DNA of 29,538 nt from Clostridia bacterium (lineage in GTDB: Bacteria; Bacillota_A; Clostridia; Oscillospirales; CAG-272). The stretch covers positions 1 through 29,538 of the forward strand of contig JAFVXK010000015.1 of NCBI GenBank assembly GCA_017501175.1, given 5' to 3'. The notes beneath the pieces were generated by a model that was not told the DNA's origin, did no database searches, and worked only from the letters and a program-made list of their open reading frames with translations. Made by a program: the position numbers and the translations under genes. This document shows positions 21,374-29,067 of the stretch, in pieces. Each line of letters begins with the position of its first letter. The stretch's first letter is position 1.

Positions 21374-22001
21374 TTTCAAGCCCGGAGCTCTGACAGCGCC
21401 TCTTCCGCCCGTGCTCGTGACGGTTAAGTCGGGGGGCGTGTCAAATATTATCACTATTGGTTGGACGGGAATTCTTGCGACCAACCCACCGAAAACCTAT
21501 ATCTCGGTGCGTCCATCGCGCCATTCCTACGAGATGTTAAAGGAGGCTCGCGAGTTCGTTATAAATCTTGCGCCCGCACAGCTTGCCACGGCTGTGGACT
21601 ATTGCGGAATATACACGGGCGCGAAGGTTGACAAATTCGAAAAGTGCTCACTCACACAGCTCGAGAGCCAAAAGGTCGCAGCACCTACTATTTCAGAGTG
21701 CCCGATAGCGCTCGAATGTCGCGTCACCGATATTCTGCCGATGGGTACTCACGACGTTTTTATGGCAGACATCGTCAGCGTTTCCTGTGACGAGAGCATA
21801 ATCGACAAAAACGGTAAAATCCGCTATGATAAGGCTGACCTTCTCGCATACGTTCACGGCGAGTATTTCGGACTTGGAGCAAGGCTCGGAAAATTTGGCT
21901 TCAGCACCGAAAAGGGTACTGACCCCGCCCGCAGAACAATAAAAAACGAACCCCATAACAAAAGTCGTAAGCCTGGCGGTAAAAGGAGCGTGAAGCGATG
22001 A
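21363..22001 (+). CDS. Flavin reductase-like FMN-binding protein
   Basis: A 212-residue protein of the DIM6/NTAB flavin reductase family. Supporting blocks are PPVLVTVKSGGVSNIITIGW, TNPPKTYISVRPSRHSYEML and REFVINLA, with a split-barrel pattern throughout. These proteins bind FMN and reduce it, or pass electrons to a partner. The start is GTG at 21363, overlapping the SDR stop by 11 bases with a GAGGA site. Residues after about 180 are Lys/Arg-rich (KSRKPGGKRSVKR), a basic tail not needed for the fold. The next gene overlaps its stop by four bases. Working with the neighbouring SDR is inference from the operon. Confidence 0.88.
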   Translation: MRSNFKPGALTAPLPPVLVTVKSGGVSNIITIGWTGILATNPPKTYISVRPSRHSYEMLKEAREFVINLAPAQLATAVDYCGIYTGAKVDKFEKCSLTQLESQKVAAPTISECPIALECRVTDILPMGTHDVFMADIVSVSCDESIIDKNGKIRYDKADLLAYVHGEYFGLGARLGKFGFSTEKGTDPARRTIKNEPHNKSRKPGGKRSVKR

Positions 22002-22396
22002 AGAGTGAGAATTCCGAGAGCATAAGGGCGAGGATAATATCACTTATAGAGGCAGGCTTTGACAGCGACGCTTCATTTGAGCGAAAGATGGAACTGCCCT
22101 CAAAGACGGTAAACAACTGGCGACGCGGACTCTCTGCGTCATTTATGAAAATTTTGCCCCGTCTTTCAGAGGAGTTCGGAGTAAACGTCGGCGAGCTTCT
22201 CGATATTCCTCTCAGGCGCGACACATCCGAGCTTTCGGAGGAGGAGCTTCAGCTTCTTCTCCTCTACCGACGGGCGAGGACTATGCCGCAGCCAATGCGC
22301 GAGGCACTTCACAGTACGCTTGAGGCTACTATAAATATGTATATATCCTCATACCAGACTGTCAAGGCAAAGCGTCGGCAAAAGTCTAAAACTTAA
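21998..22396 (+). CDS. XRE-family transcriptional regulator
   Basis: A 132-residue protein with a degenerate Cro/C1 helix-turn-helix at about 10-68: SLIEAGFDSDASFERKM, LPSKTVNNWRRG and VNVGELLDI. Residues 75-132 form a helical tail (LSEEELQLLLLYRRARTM) found in several clostridial regulators of this type. It is probably a cytosolic DNA-binding protein. The ATGA overlap with the flavin reductase gene gives coupled translation. As the last gene of the operon it is a natural candidate to bind the paired repeats in the operon promoter (20494-20527), though nothing in the sequence proves this. Confidence 0.85.
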   Translation: MKSENSESIRARIISLIEAGFDSDASFERKMELPSKTVNNWRRGLSASFMKILPRLSEEFGVNVGELLDIPLRRDTSELSEEELQLLLLYRRARTMPQPMREALHSTLEATINMYISSYQTVKAKRRQKSKT

Positions 22397-22418
22397 CACG
22401 GGTAGCAATAAAACAGGA

Positions 22419-22453
22419 AAAGCACGGCTCGAACACTAAAAGAGCCGTGCTTT
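22419..22453. terminator. Bidirectional terminator between convergent genes
   Basis: AAAGCACGGCTC (22419-22430), an 11-base loop, GAGCCGTGCTTT (22442-22453). The T run on each strand (TTTTTG on plus, TTTTCC on minus) lets it end both the XRE operon and the methyltransferase gene. Confidence 0.9.
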
Positions 22454-22471
22454 TTGTAAAGTAAAGTTTAC

Positions 22472-23302
22472 TTATTTCTTTTTAGCCGCGAGCTGCCAGA
22501 AGGCAACGGCGCCCGCCGCCGCGACGTTCAGGGAATCAACTCCGTGCGACATCGGGATTTTTACGGTGTAGTCGCAGGCGGCGATGGTGCTTTTGGCAAG
22601 GCCGTCGCCCTCTGTTCCGAGTATTATGGCGAGCTTGTCTTCTTTCATAAGAGCCTCGTCGTCAATGCTGACGGAGTTGTCGGAGAGAGCCATTGCCGCG
22701 GTTTTGAAGCCGAGCGCACTCAGGCGCTCAATATCACGCGGCCAATCCGACGGAGTGTTGCCTATCCGTCCCCACGGGACTTGCAGAACCGTTCCCATAC
22801 TAACCCTCACCGCCCGTCTGCAAAGCGGGTCGCAGCAGGTTGGGGTAATGAGCACGGCGTCTATACAGAGAGCCGCCGCCGAGCGAAAGAGCGCACCTAT
22901 GTTCGTGGAGTCGGCAACCGCTTCCAAGACGGCAATTCTCTTTGCCGCAGAGCAAAGCTCCTCAACAGATTTCATTTTCGGTCTTTTCATAGCGCAGAGC
23001 GCGCCGCGCGTCAGCTCAAATCCCGTAAGCCGTGTCAGAATTTCTCTTTCGGCAACGTACACAGGCATATCGGGGCAGCGCTCGATAATTCCACTCACAG
23101 CGCCGTTTATAAGACGCTCGTCGGTCAGAAGAGATATAGGCTCGCAGCCCGAATTTAAGGCTACCTCTATCACCGTCGGGCTCTCGGCAATAAAGATGCT
23201 TTTTTCAGGCTCAAGCCTATTTCGAAGCTGCGCGCCCGTAAGCCTGACAAACGGGTCGAGCTCGGGTGCTTCAAAATCGTATATCTTTATAAAATTCGGC
23301 AT
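22472..23302 (-). CDS. TrmH/SpoU-family RNA 2'-O-methyltransferase
   Basis: A 276-residue SPOUT-class methyltransferase. The N-terminal part (1-100) is a substrate-binding domain of the SpoU_sub_bind kind. The catalytic knot carries the three SpoU motifs: DSTNIGALFRSA (motif 1, with Asn and the catalytic Arg), LGTEGDGL (motif 2) and IPMSHGVDSLNVAAAGAV (motif 3). It transfers a methyl group from SAM to a ribose 2'-OH of tRNA or rRNA; the target base cannot be told. It is a single-gene unit on the minus strand, sharing a bidirectional terminator with the convergent operon. Position of the ATG at 23302 gives a normal full-length protein. Confidence 0.92.
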   Translation of the reverse strand: MPNFIKIYDFEAPELDPFVRLTGAQLRNRLEPEKSIFIAESPTVIEVALNSGCEPISLLTDERLINGAVSGIIERCPDMPVYVAEREILTRLTGFELTRGALCAMKRPKMKSVEELCSAAKRIAVLEAVADSTNIGALFRSAAALCIDAVLITPTCCDPLCRRAVRVSMGTVLQVPWGRIGNTPSDWPRDIERLSALGFKTAAMALSDNSVSIDDEALMKEDKLAIILGTEGDGLAKSTIAACDYTVKIPMSHGVDSLNVAAAGAVAFWQLAAKKK

Positions 23303-23386
23303 AAAATCCTCGTTGCAGTTTTTCTATATTTTAGCATACTTTTTTGGGATTGTCTATAATTTCGCAGAATAATCGACAAATTTTTC

Positions 23387-23415
23387 TTGTAAAATTCGCT
23401 GAAGTGTGCTATACT
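23387..23415 (+). promoter_or_regulatory. Extended -10 promoter of the SLOG-family gene
   Basis: TTGTAA (23387-23392), 17-nt spacer ending TGC, TATACT (23410-23415). The -10 is 40 bases before the ATG. Confidence 0.72.
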
Positions 23416-23455
23416 AGCATTACGTTTTGACAGTAAATATCAGACAGAGGTGAAA

Positions 23456-23977
23456 ATGGGAAGAGTTTCATTCACGGGATACAGACCAGAAAAGCTTCCG
23501 TTTTGCGAGGGCGAGGACGAAAAATATCTTTGCTTCCGCAAAACCTTATATAAGGTAATAAAAAGACTTGCCGAGCTTGGATATACCGATTTTATATCGG
23601 GTATTGCTATGGGCTTTGACACTTGGGTTGCCGAGGACGTTTTAGCGTTGAAGAAGGAAGTGCCGGAGGTAACTCTCGAATGTGCCGTACCGTTTCCCGA
23701 GCAGGCGGACAAGTGGCCGAGAGAGGATAAAATCAGGCGCTCGCGCATAATTGAGAGCTCTGACAACGTAGTTGTAACCTCGCTCGAGTATACCAAGAGC
23801 GCCTATTTCAAGCGCAATAGATACATGGTAGATAACTCAGAGGTTGTCGTTTGCTGCTACGACGGAAAATCGGGTGGCACGGCGTACACCGTAGAGTACG
23901 CAAGAAAAGAGGCAAAAACAGTAATACAGATAAATCCCACCGATATGGTGGTGACTGTCGTTTCGGGGAAGCCTTAA
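23456..23977 (+). CDS. SLOG-family protein (DUF1273/YpsA-like)
   Basis: A 173-residue Rossmann-like protein. The N-terminus GRVSFTGYRPEKL is the DUF1273 hallmark, followed by GYTDFISGIAMGFDTWVAE with the glycine-rich nucleotide-site pattern, VPFPEQADKWP, and the C-terminal VCCYDGKSGGTAYTVEYA, which contacts a phosphate in related SLOG folds. Family members probably bind or process nucleotides or nucleotide-sugars; YpsA in Bacillus affects cell division. The ATG at 23456 has AGAGG five bases upstream; a GTG at 23450 overlaps that site and is unlikely. A 24-bp tandem repeat begins at its last codon. Confidence 0.88.
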   Translation: MGRVSFTGYRPEKLPFCEGEDEKYLCFRKTLYKVIKRLAELGYTDFISGIAMGFDTWVAEDVLALKKEVPEVTLECAVPFPEQADKWPREDKIRRSRIIESSDNVVVTSLEYTKSAYFKRNRYMVDNSEVVVCCYDGKSGGTAYTVEYARKEAKTVIQINPTDMVVTVVSGKP

Positions 23978-24044
23978 ACATAGTAAAAGACGGTAACTTA
24001 AACATAATAAAAGACGGTAACTTAAACATAATAAAAGACGGTAA
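23973..24044 (+). repeat. Three tandem copies of a 24-bp unit
   Basis: CTTAAACATARTAAAAGACG plus GTAA occurs at 23973-23996, 23997-24020 and 24021-24044 back to back; only one base differs (G in copy 1, A in copies 2 and 3). It starts at the stop codon of the SLOG gene. A different frame would read the unit as LNIIKDGN repeats, but no start site supports translation. Confidence 0.9.
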
Positions 24045-24045
24045 A

Positions 24046-24078
24046 AAGAGGAAATTTCATTTTTTGAGATTTCCTCTT
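24046..24078 (+). terminator. Hairpin terminator overlapping the TetR promoter
   Basis: AAGAGGAAATTTC (24046-24058) pairs with GAGATTTCCTCTT (24066-24078), with one G-U pair, then GACTTTTTT. Its last two bases belong to the -35 box of the next promoter, the same layout as in the cassette block. Confidence 0.78.
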
Positions 24079-24105
24079 GACTTTTTTCGGAGAACGTGAT
24101 AAAAT
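24077..24105 (+). promoter_or_regulatory. Promoter of the TetR-ABC operon
   Basis: TTGACT (24077-24082), 17-nt spacer, TAAAAT (24100-24105). The -10 is 41 bases before the TetR start. An autoregulatory site for the TetR protein would be expected nearby; no clear long dyad was seen. Confidence 0.78.
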
Positions 24106-24146
24106 AACAATCGATATATAACAAACGCTATTTAAAGGAGATTGCT

Positions 24147-24704
24147 ATGCCGCCAAGGGTAAAAATAACGAAAGAGGATATTGTCAAGGCTGCCCTAGAG
24201 CTTGCGCGTAAAAGCGGGGAAGGGTCGGTAAACGCGCGCGCTGTTGCTGCGTATTTGAACTGCTCGACGCAGCCTGTTTTTTCTAATTTTGCTACTATGG
24301 AGGAGCTGGAGAGTGAGCTTGTGAGGTCTGCGTACGAGGTCTATGTGGGCTTCCTTAAAAAAGAGGCGGAGAGCGGAAAATATCCGCCGTATAAGGCATA
24401 CGGAATGGCGTATATCCGCTTTGCGAGGGAAGAAACGGAGCTTTTTAAGCTTCTCTTTATGCGCGACAGAACCGGAGAGAGCGTTACGCCAACCGAGGAT
24501 TTTTCAACGTCGGTTGAAATGATTATGAGTGCAAACGCCATATCGCGAGAAAAGGCTGAGCTTTTGCATCTTGAAATGTGGAGCTGTGTTCACGGCATAG
24601 GTACTATGTTTGCGACTTCGTTTTTGTCGCTTGACGAGGAGCTTATCAGTGACATGCTGACCGACGTCTATCTGGGAATACGGGCAAGGCATTTGACGCC
24701 TTGA
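24147..24704 (+). CDS. TetR/AcrR-family transcriptional regulator
   Basis: A 185-residue regulator. The N-terminal DNA-binding domain (1-55) reads ITKEDIVKAALELARKSG, VNARAVAAYLNCSTQPVFSNF, a form in which the recognition helix is CSTQPVFSNF. This CSTQP-type subgroup is common in Clostridia and usually sits beside transporters. The rest is the helical ligand-binding and dimer domain. The ATG has AAGGAG eight bases upstream. It is followed after 18 bases by the ABC transporter genes and most likely represses their common transcript until a ligand, perhaps the exported compound, binds. The ligand is unknown. Confidence 0.9.
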   Translation: MPPRVKITKEDIVKAALELARKSGEGSVNARAVAAYLNCSTQPVFSNFATMEELESELVRSAYEVYVGFLKKEAESGKYPPYKAYGMAYIRFAREETELFKLLFMRDRTGESVTPTEDFSTSVEMIMSANAISREKAELLHLEMWSCVHGIGTMFATSFLSLDEELISDMLTDVYLGIRARHLTP

Positions 24705-24722
24705 TGATTAAGGAGGAAATAA

Positions 24723-25451
24723 ATGTACGCAATTAAAATAGAAGGACTTACCAAGCGCTACGGTGATTTGGTTGCCGTTGACGGTCTTACTCTTGATATT
24801 GGAGAGGGCGAGCTTTTTTCCTTGCTCGGTGTAAACGGAGCGGGAAAGACCACGACTATCAAAATGCTCTCCTGCTTGACAAAGGCGGACGGCGGTGACG
24901 CATACGTTCTTGGAGAGAGCGTCAGCAAAAATCCTACGGCGGTGAAGGCAAATATCGGAGTATCTCCGCAGGAAACCGCAGTTGCAGGGGGGCTCTCGGT
25001 AAGAGAAAACCTCGAGCTTATCGCGGGAATTTACGGCTTTTCAAAGGAAAAGACGAGGGAGAAAATATCGCTTCTCTCCGATATGCTGGGGCTTTCCGCG
25101 GTTATGGAAAAAAGGGCAGGAAAGCTCTCGGGCGGATACGCGCGCAGGCTCAGCATTGCTATGGCGCTTATCTCCGAGCCGAAGGTTATATTCCTCGACG
25201 AGCCAACTCTTGGTCTTGACGTTATCGCAAGAGCGGAGCTTTGGGATATTATCCGCTCGCTTTCGGGCAAGGTGACGGTTATTCTCACTACGCATTATAT
25301 GGAGGAGGCAGAGGCGCTCTCGGACAGGATAGGCATAATGAAGGACGGCAGGCTTCTCGTTTGCGATACCCCCGATGCCATCAAGGAAAAAACCGGCGAG
25401 CCGAGCATCGAGCGCGCATTTATTAAGATAGTAAGGGGTGAGGAAAAATGA
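24723..25451 (+). CDS. ABC-2 type transporter ATP-binding protein
   Basis: A 242-residue ABC ATPase. Walker A is GVNGAGKTTT (about 37-46), the Q-loop is SPQE, the signature is LSGGYARRLSIAMA, Walker B is VIFLDEPTLGLD and the H-loop is TTHYMEEAE. This is the CcmA-like subgroup used in drug and lipid exporters (for instance DrrA). It powers the permease encoded immediately downstream, whose start overlaps its stop by four bases. The ATG follows AAGGAGG. Together with the TetR gene it forms a regulated efflux cassette; substrate unknown. Confidence 0.95.
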   Translation: MYAIKIEGLTKRYGDLVAVDGLTLDIGEGELFSLLGVNGAGKTTTIKMLSCLTKADGGDAYVLGESVSKNPTAVKANIGVSPQETAVAGGLSVRENLELIAGIYGFSKEKTREKISLLSDMLGLSAVMEKRAGKLSGGYARRLSIAMALISEPKVIFLDEPTLGLDVIARAELWDIIRSLSGKVTVILTTHYMEEAEALSDRIGIMKDGRLLVCDTPDAIKEKTGEPSIERAFIKIVRGEEK

Positions 25452-26179
25452 AAATGCTTACCTTTGCAAAAAGGAACTTCAAGGAAATAATACGCGACCC
25501 CTTAAATCTCTCTTTCCTGTTCGGCTTTCCCGTTGTTCTTTTGCTTTTGCTGAGTGCAATTCAGGCGAATATTCCCGTCAGTCTTTTTGAAATAGAGCAT
25601 CTTGCGCCGGGGGTTGCGGTGTTCGGACTATCGTTTATGACGCTTTTTTCGGCAACTCTCATAGCAAAGGACAGACAGTCTAGCTTTATGCATCGCCTTT
25701 ATACGACCCCGATGACGCCTGTTGACTTTATTCTCGGCTACACTCTTCCTATGCTGCCGATTGCCTTAACCGAGGGAGTTGCCACTTACGTTTTCGCGGT
25801 GATATTGGGGCTTGAAATAAGCGCGAAGATACTAATGGGTATTCTGTTTATAATTCCCACGGCGCTTCTTTATATTGCACTCGGGCTTTTGTGCGGAAGC
25901 CTTTTCAACGACAAGCAGGTGGGCGGTATTTGCGGAGCTCTTCTGACCAACCTCTCGGCGTGGCTTTCGGGCATATGGTTTGACCTTGACCTTGTCGGCG
26001 GAGCGTTCAAGGGGATAGCCTACGTCTTGCCCTTCGTCCACTCGGTTGAGGCGGAGCGCGCCGCAATAGCGGGAAGCCTTTCCGACGCACTTTCGCATAC
26101 GGCTTGGGTTATGGGATACGCGACGGCTATATTGGTCGTAGCAGTGTTTGTTTTTCTAAGACAGATGAAGAAAAAATAA
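25448..26179 (+). CDS. ABC-2 type transporter permease
   Basis: A 243-residue integral membrane protein of the ABC-2 type, with about six hydrophobic segments (near 22-42, 58-78, 98-120, 128-150, 160-180 and 216-236). The N-terminal KRNFKEIIRDPLNL is the usual cytosolic coupling start, and the segment SFMHRLYTTPMTPVDFILGY before the third helix is typical for the family. Translation is coupled to the ATPase by the ATGA overlap. One homodimeric permease with two ATPases would make a full exporter. Confidence 0.93.
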   Translation: MKMLTFAKRNFKEIIRDPLNLSFLFGFPVVLLLLLSAIQANIPVSLFEIEHLAPGVAVFGLSFMTLFSATLIAKDRQSSFMHRLYTTPMTPVDFILGYTLPMLPIALTEGVATYVFAVILGLEISAKILMGILFIIPTALLYIALGLLCGSLFNDKQVGGICGALLTNLSAWLSGIWFDLDLVGGAFKGIAYVLPFVHSVEAERAAIAGSLSDALSHTAWVMGYATAILVVAVFVFLRQMKKK

Positions 26180-26191
26180 CGGCTTGAATAA

Positions 26192-26229
26192 TAGGACAAA
26201 TCAAAGGAAATTTTGAGTTGTCCTATTGA
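26192..26229 (+). terminator. Long hairpin after the ABC operon
   Basis: AATAGGACAA (26192-26201) pairs with TTGTCCTATT (26220-26229). An inner TCAAA/TTTTGA pair shortens the loop. The following T tract is short and the hairpin runs into the next promoter, so it may be a leaky terminator. Confidence 0.65.
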
Positions 26230-26256
26230 CATTTTATGGACTTTATGGTAAAATAG
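26228..26256 (+). promoter_or_regulatory. Promoter of the PIG-L/NagB-like/PfkB operon
   Basis: A perfect TTGACA (26228-26233), 17-nt spacer ending TGG, TAAAAT (26251-26256), giving an extended -10. The -35 overlaps the last bases of the upstream hairpin. The -10 lies 48 bases before the ATG. Confidence 0.85.
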
Positions 26257-26303
26257 CAAAAGAATATCTATTTAATATAAATGCACAAGAAAGAGGAAAT
26301 CAA

Positions 26304-27005
26304 ATGAGAGTTTTAGCAATAGGTGCACATCCCGACGATATTGAGATTGCTTGCGCGGGTACGCTCCTTAAATGCAAGGCGAGAGGTGACGAGGTGTTCG
26401 TCTGCCACCTTTCAAACGGTGACCTCGGTCACGAAATAATTCAGCCTGACGAGCTTGGCGTTATGCGCAGGCAGGAGGCGAAGAATGCGGGGAGTCTTGG
26501 CGGCTTCAACGTAATCTGGGGCGGCTTTACCGACCTTTGTATCTTCGATAACAAGGAGGCTGTTGATAAGGTTGTTAAGGTTATCCGCGACGTTGACCCC
26601 GACTTTATTATCACTCACAACCCCGACGACTATATGCCCGACCACACCGCAGCCAGCAAGCTCGTATTTTCCGCTTGCTTCGCGGCAACCGTTCCTCACT
26701 ACAAGGCAGAGGGCGAAAAGCCTGCAAAGCTCGTTCCCATTTACTATATGGACACCCTTTGCGGCGTTGACTTCAACCCCACCGAGTACGTTGACGTTAC
26801 TCCCTTCATCGACAAGAAGCTTGAGATGCTCGACTGCCACGCCTCTCAGATAGTTTGGATGCGTGACCACGACAACATTGATTTTCCCGATATGGTCAAA
26901 ACCTGCAGCCGTTACCGCGGCTTCCAGTGCGGCGCTGACTATGCCGAGGGCTTCCGCCAGTGCCACGTTTACTTAAAGGGCACGACGAAGAGAATGCTCC
27001 CCTAA
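26304..27005 (+). CDS. PIG-L (LmbE)-family N-deacetylase
   Basis: A 233-residue zinc-dependent deacetylase. The metal motif GAHPDD is at 7-12 (His9, Asp11 and Asp12), with the second block HNPDDYMPDHTAAS, whose last His completes the site. Family members remove acetyl groups from N-acetylglucosamine units (for example in GPI, mycothiol and bacillithiol synthesis, or diacetylchitobiose breakdown). The ATG at 26304 was chosen because AAGAGGAA precedes it and the conserved N-terminus MRVLAIGAHPDD begins there; upstream in-frame codons overlap the promoter. With the NagB-like and PfkB genes downstream, a catabolic pathway for an N-acetylated amino sugar is the best reading, though the substrate is unknown. 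Confidence 0.9.
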   Translation: MRVLAIGAHPDDIEIACAGTLLKCKARGDEVFVCHLSNGDLGHEIIQPDELGVMRRQEAKNAGSLGGFNVIWGGFTDLCIFDNKEAVDKVVKVIRDVDPDFIITHNPDDYMPDHTAASKLVFSACFAATVPHYKAEGEKPAKLVPIYYMDTLCGVDFNPTEYVDVTPFIDKKLEMLDCHASQIVWMRDHDNIDFPDMVKTCSRYRGFQCGADYAEGFRQCHVYLKGTTKRMLP

Positions 27006-27050
27006 TTCAAAAAATATTATAAAAATATATTTTCAGAAAGGTGAATTATT

Positions 27051-27998
27051 ATGAACTTCATTTCTACCGTTAAAGGCTCTGCTCTTGAGGGCTTCTATCC
27101 TGCAGGCTGGGATTTCGACAAGATTGACGCTTGTGTTGACGCTCCCGAAAAGGTACTTTGCCGTCAGGACTTCTGGCATCCCGAGTTCAACCCCATCAAG
27201 TGCGACAACCTCAACGAGTTCGAGACCTACATGGGTCACGAGATTGCAATCAAGATTAAAGAGGCTAAGGATGCAGGCAAGAAGATTGCCTTCATTCTCC
27301 CTGTTGGTCCTATGGGTATGTACAAGTGGGTAGTATTCTTCCTCAAGGCTTGGAACGTTTCCTGCGACCACGTTTACACCTTCAATATGGACGAGTGGGC
27401 AGACGGCGACGGCAACACCCTCGCTCCCGAGAACACCGGCTCCTTCCAGCACGCAATGGAGCAGGCTCTCTCCAATCCCCTTGGCGAGCTTACCGTTCCT
27501 AAGGACCAGAGAAACTTCGCAACCAAGCAGAACCTTCCTACATATCCCGAGAAGATAGCTGCTCTCAAGGCTGAGGGCGCAGAGCTCGTTCTCGTTTACG
27601 GTATCGGCAGAATGTGCCACATCGCATTCTGGGAGCCTACCTTTGCGGCTGACTATGCAACCGTTGAGGAGTGGGAGGCAGCACCTTACAGAATCGGCGC
27701 AAAGATTCAACCCCTCACAGTTGAGCAGAACGCATTCACGAGCTTCAAGTCGAGAACCACTCTCGTTCCTTGCCGCGCTAACACCATCGGCCCCGGCCTC
27801 TTCCTTCAGGCTGACTACGCTATCGGCGGCGCTGACGGTACTCTCGGACGCGGAATGCAGTGGCAGGGTCTTTCCTTCTGGATGACTCTCCGTCACGGCA
27901 AGACTCCTTGGATAACCAGCTCTTACATTCCTTACATCAAGGGTAAGCTCTTCTTCCTTGGCGAGCTTGCAGGTCCTCTTGTTGCAGAGTGCAACTAA
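27051..27998 (+). CDS. Glucosamine-6-phosphate isomerase-like (NagB/6PGL superfamily) protein
   Basis: A 315-residue protein similar to NagB but divergent. It has [11 protein letters not shown] at the position of the phosphate loop, TFNMDEW (110-116) matching NagB TFNMDEY, and [13 protein letters not shown] (184-196) matching NagB GxGxDGHIAFNEP. In that last motif His190 and Glu195 are kept but the Asp-Gly pair is Met-Cys, so an active-site Asp used by NagB is missing. The protein is also about 50 residues longer than typical NagB. It may therefore act on a different amino-sugar substrate. Codons are strongly biased to C-ending forms, which suggests high expression. It has an AAAGGTG site and precedes the kinase gene by one base. 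Confidence 0.85.
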   Translation: MNFISTVKGSALEGFYPAGWDFDKIDACVDAPEKVLCRQDFWHPEFNPIKCDNLNEFETYMGHEIAIKIKEAKDAGKKIAFILPVGPMGMYKWVVFFLKAWNVSCDHVYTFNMDEWADGDGNTLAPENTGSFQHAMEQALSNPLGELTVPKDQRNFATKQNLPTYPEKIAALKAEGAELVLVYGIGRMCHIAFWEPTFAADYATVEEWEAAPYRIGAKIQPLTVEQNAFTSFKSRTTLVPCRANTIGPGLFLQADYAIGGADGTLGRGMQWQGLSFWMTLRHGKTPWITSSYIPYIKGKLFFLGELAGPLVAECN

Positions 27999-27999
27999 T

Positions 28000-28968
28000 A
28001 TGGAAAACAGAAATGGAATTGCCCTCGTAGGAACTATTCTCGTTGATAAAATTAATGAGATATCTTCCTACCCCGAGTCGGGCGAGCTGACGAAAATCCT
28101 CTCGGTTTCGCGTGCGGTTGGCGGCTGTGTTTGTAATTCGGGAATTGACGTAAAGCGCGTTGCTCCCGAAATACCCGTAATTGCCGTTGGAAATATAGGC
28201 AACGATGAGAACGGCGACTTTGTGGTCAAAACCTTTGTGGAAAACGGTGTTGACGTCTCGCTTCTTAAAAGAGGTGACACCCCGACGAGCTTCTCCGAGG
28301 TTATGAGCATCGCGGGTGATGGTCAGCGTACCTTCTTCACATATCCCGGTGCTTGCGCCGAGTTCGGCTATGATGACGTCGATTTCGAGAAGCTTGACGT
28401 GAAGATGCTTCACCTCGGATATTTCCTGCTTCTTGATAAGGTTGACGCCGGCGACGGCAAGAGGATATTGAAGCGGGCAAAGGAGCTCGGTATCAAGACC
28501 TCGATAGACCTTGTCAGCGAGAACAGCACGAGATACCACATCGTGAAGGATTGCCTGCCCTACGTCGATAACGTTATTATTAACGAGCACGAGGCGGGAA
28601 TGATTGCCGACATCGAGCCAAAGCCCGAAAATCTTGAAGAGATTGCGCGTAAAATCAAGAGTATGGGCGTTTCGGAGCGTGTTATCATTCATATGCCCGA
28701 AATTTCGGTATCTCTTTCGGATAAGGGCTATATTGAGTTTCCCTCGTGGAAGCTTCCGTCAGGCACTATTAAGGGCAAGACGGGCGCGGGCGATGCTTTC
28801 TGCGCAGGTGCTCTTATCGGAATTTACAGAGGACTTGACGAGAGGGATATTCTCGTCCTTGCATCGAAGGCGGCAACGGCTTCCTTGACTGCTCCCGATT
28901 CTATCAGCGGAATGACAAACGAGGCAGAGATTGATAAGCTCCTCGAAAGGCTTAACATCAAATTTTAA
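28000..28968 (+). CDS. PfkB-family carbohydrate kinase
   Basis: A 322-residue ribokinase-fold sugar kinase. Visible are the N-terminal GTILVDKINEI, the substrate-side GG motif AVGGCVCNSGIDV, INEHEAG, and the anion-hole and catalytic KTGAGDAFCAGAL with the general-base Asp of GAGDAF. The ATG at 28000 is one base after the NagB-like stop, so the two are co-translated; a candidate start further upstream (27958) lies inside the neighbour. In this operon it could phosphorylate the amino sugar freed by the deacetylase, or the ketose made by the isomerase. A strong terminator follows at 28989. Confidence 0.92.
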   Translation: MENRNGIALVGTILVDKINEISSYPESGELTKILSVSRAVGGCVCNSGIDVKRVAPEIPVIAVGNIGNDENGDFVVKTFVENGVDVSLLKRGDTPTSFSEVMSIAGDGQRTFFTYPGACAEFGYDDVDFEKLDVKMLHLGYFLLLDKVDAGDGKRILKRAKELGIKTSIDLVSENSTRYHIVKDCLPYVDNVIINEHEAGMIADIEPKPENLEEIARKIKSMGVSERVIIHMPEISVSLSDKGYIEFPSWKLPSGTIKGKTGAGDAFCAGALIGIYRGLDERDILVLASKAATASLTAPDSISGMTNEAEIDKLLERLNIKF

Positions 28969-28988
28969 AAAAAGCTTATAGATTTTTT

Positions 28989-29025
28989 GAGAGGTACTGT
29001 GTTCTTCACAATACCTCTCTTTTTT
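28989..29025 (+). terminator. Terminator of the PfkB operon
   Basis: GAGAGGTA (28989-28996) pairs with TACCTCTC (29012-29019), with an inner GTG/CAC pair, followed by TTTTTT at 29020-29025. Classic rho-independent form. Confidence 0.92.
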
Positions 29026-29042
29026 ATAATAAAATTTAAGTG

Positions 29043-29066
29043 AATTGTCAATAGAAGTGCAACACT
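29043..29066 (-). repeat. Likely terminal inverted repeat of the IS30 element
   Basis: On the minus strand the bases directly after the transposase stop start AGTGTTGCACTT and go on to TTGACAATT. This GTGTTGCACTT-type string is common at the ends of IS30-family elements as I recall it. The partner repeat is outside the window, so the exact end cannot be fixed. Confidence 0.5.
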
Positions 29067-29067
29067 T

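Noticed and set aside
23973..24044. CRISPR array
   Set aside because: Units are directly adjacent without unique spacers, only three copies, and no cas genes are present.
23851..24099. Frame reading the 24-bp tandem repeat as LNIIKDGN units
   Set aside because: It begins inside the SLOG gene in another frame with no start signal, and runs through the terminator.
27033..27896. Long open frame (287 codons) antisense to the NagB-like gene
   Set aside because: Cys/Leu/Ser-rich low-complexity translation typical of a mirror frame, with no ribosome-binding site; the sense gene is well supported.
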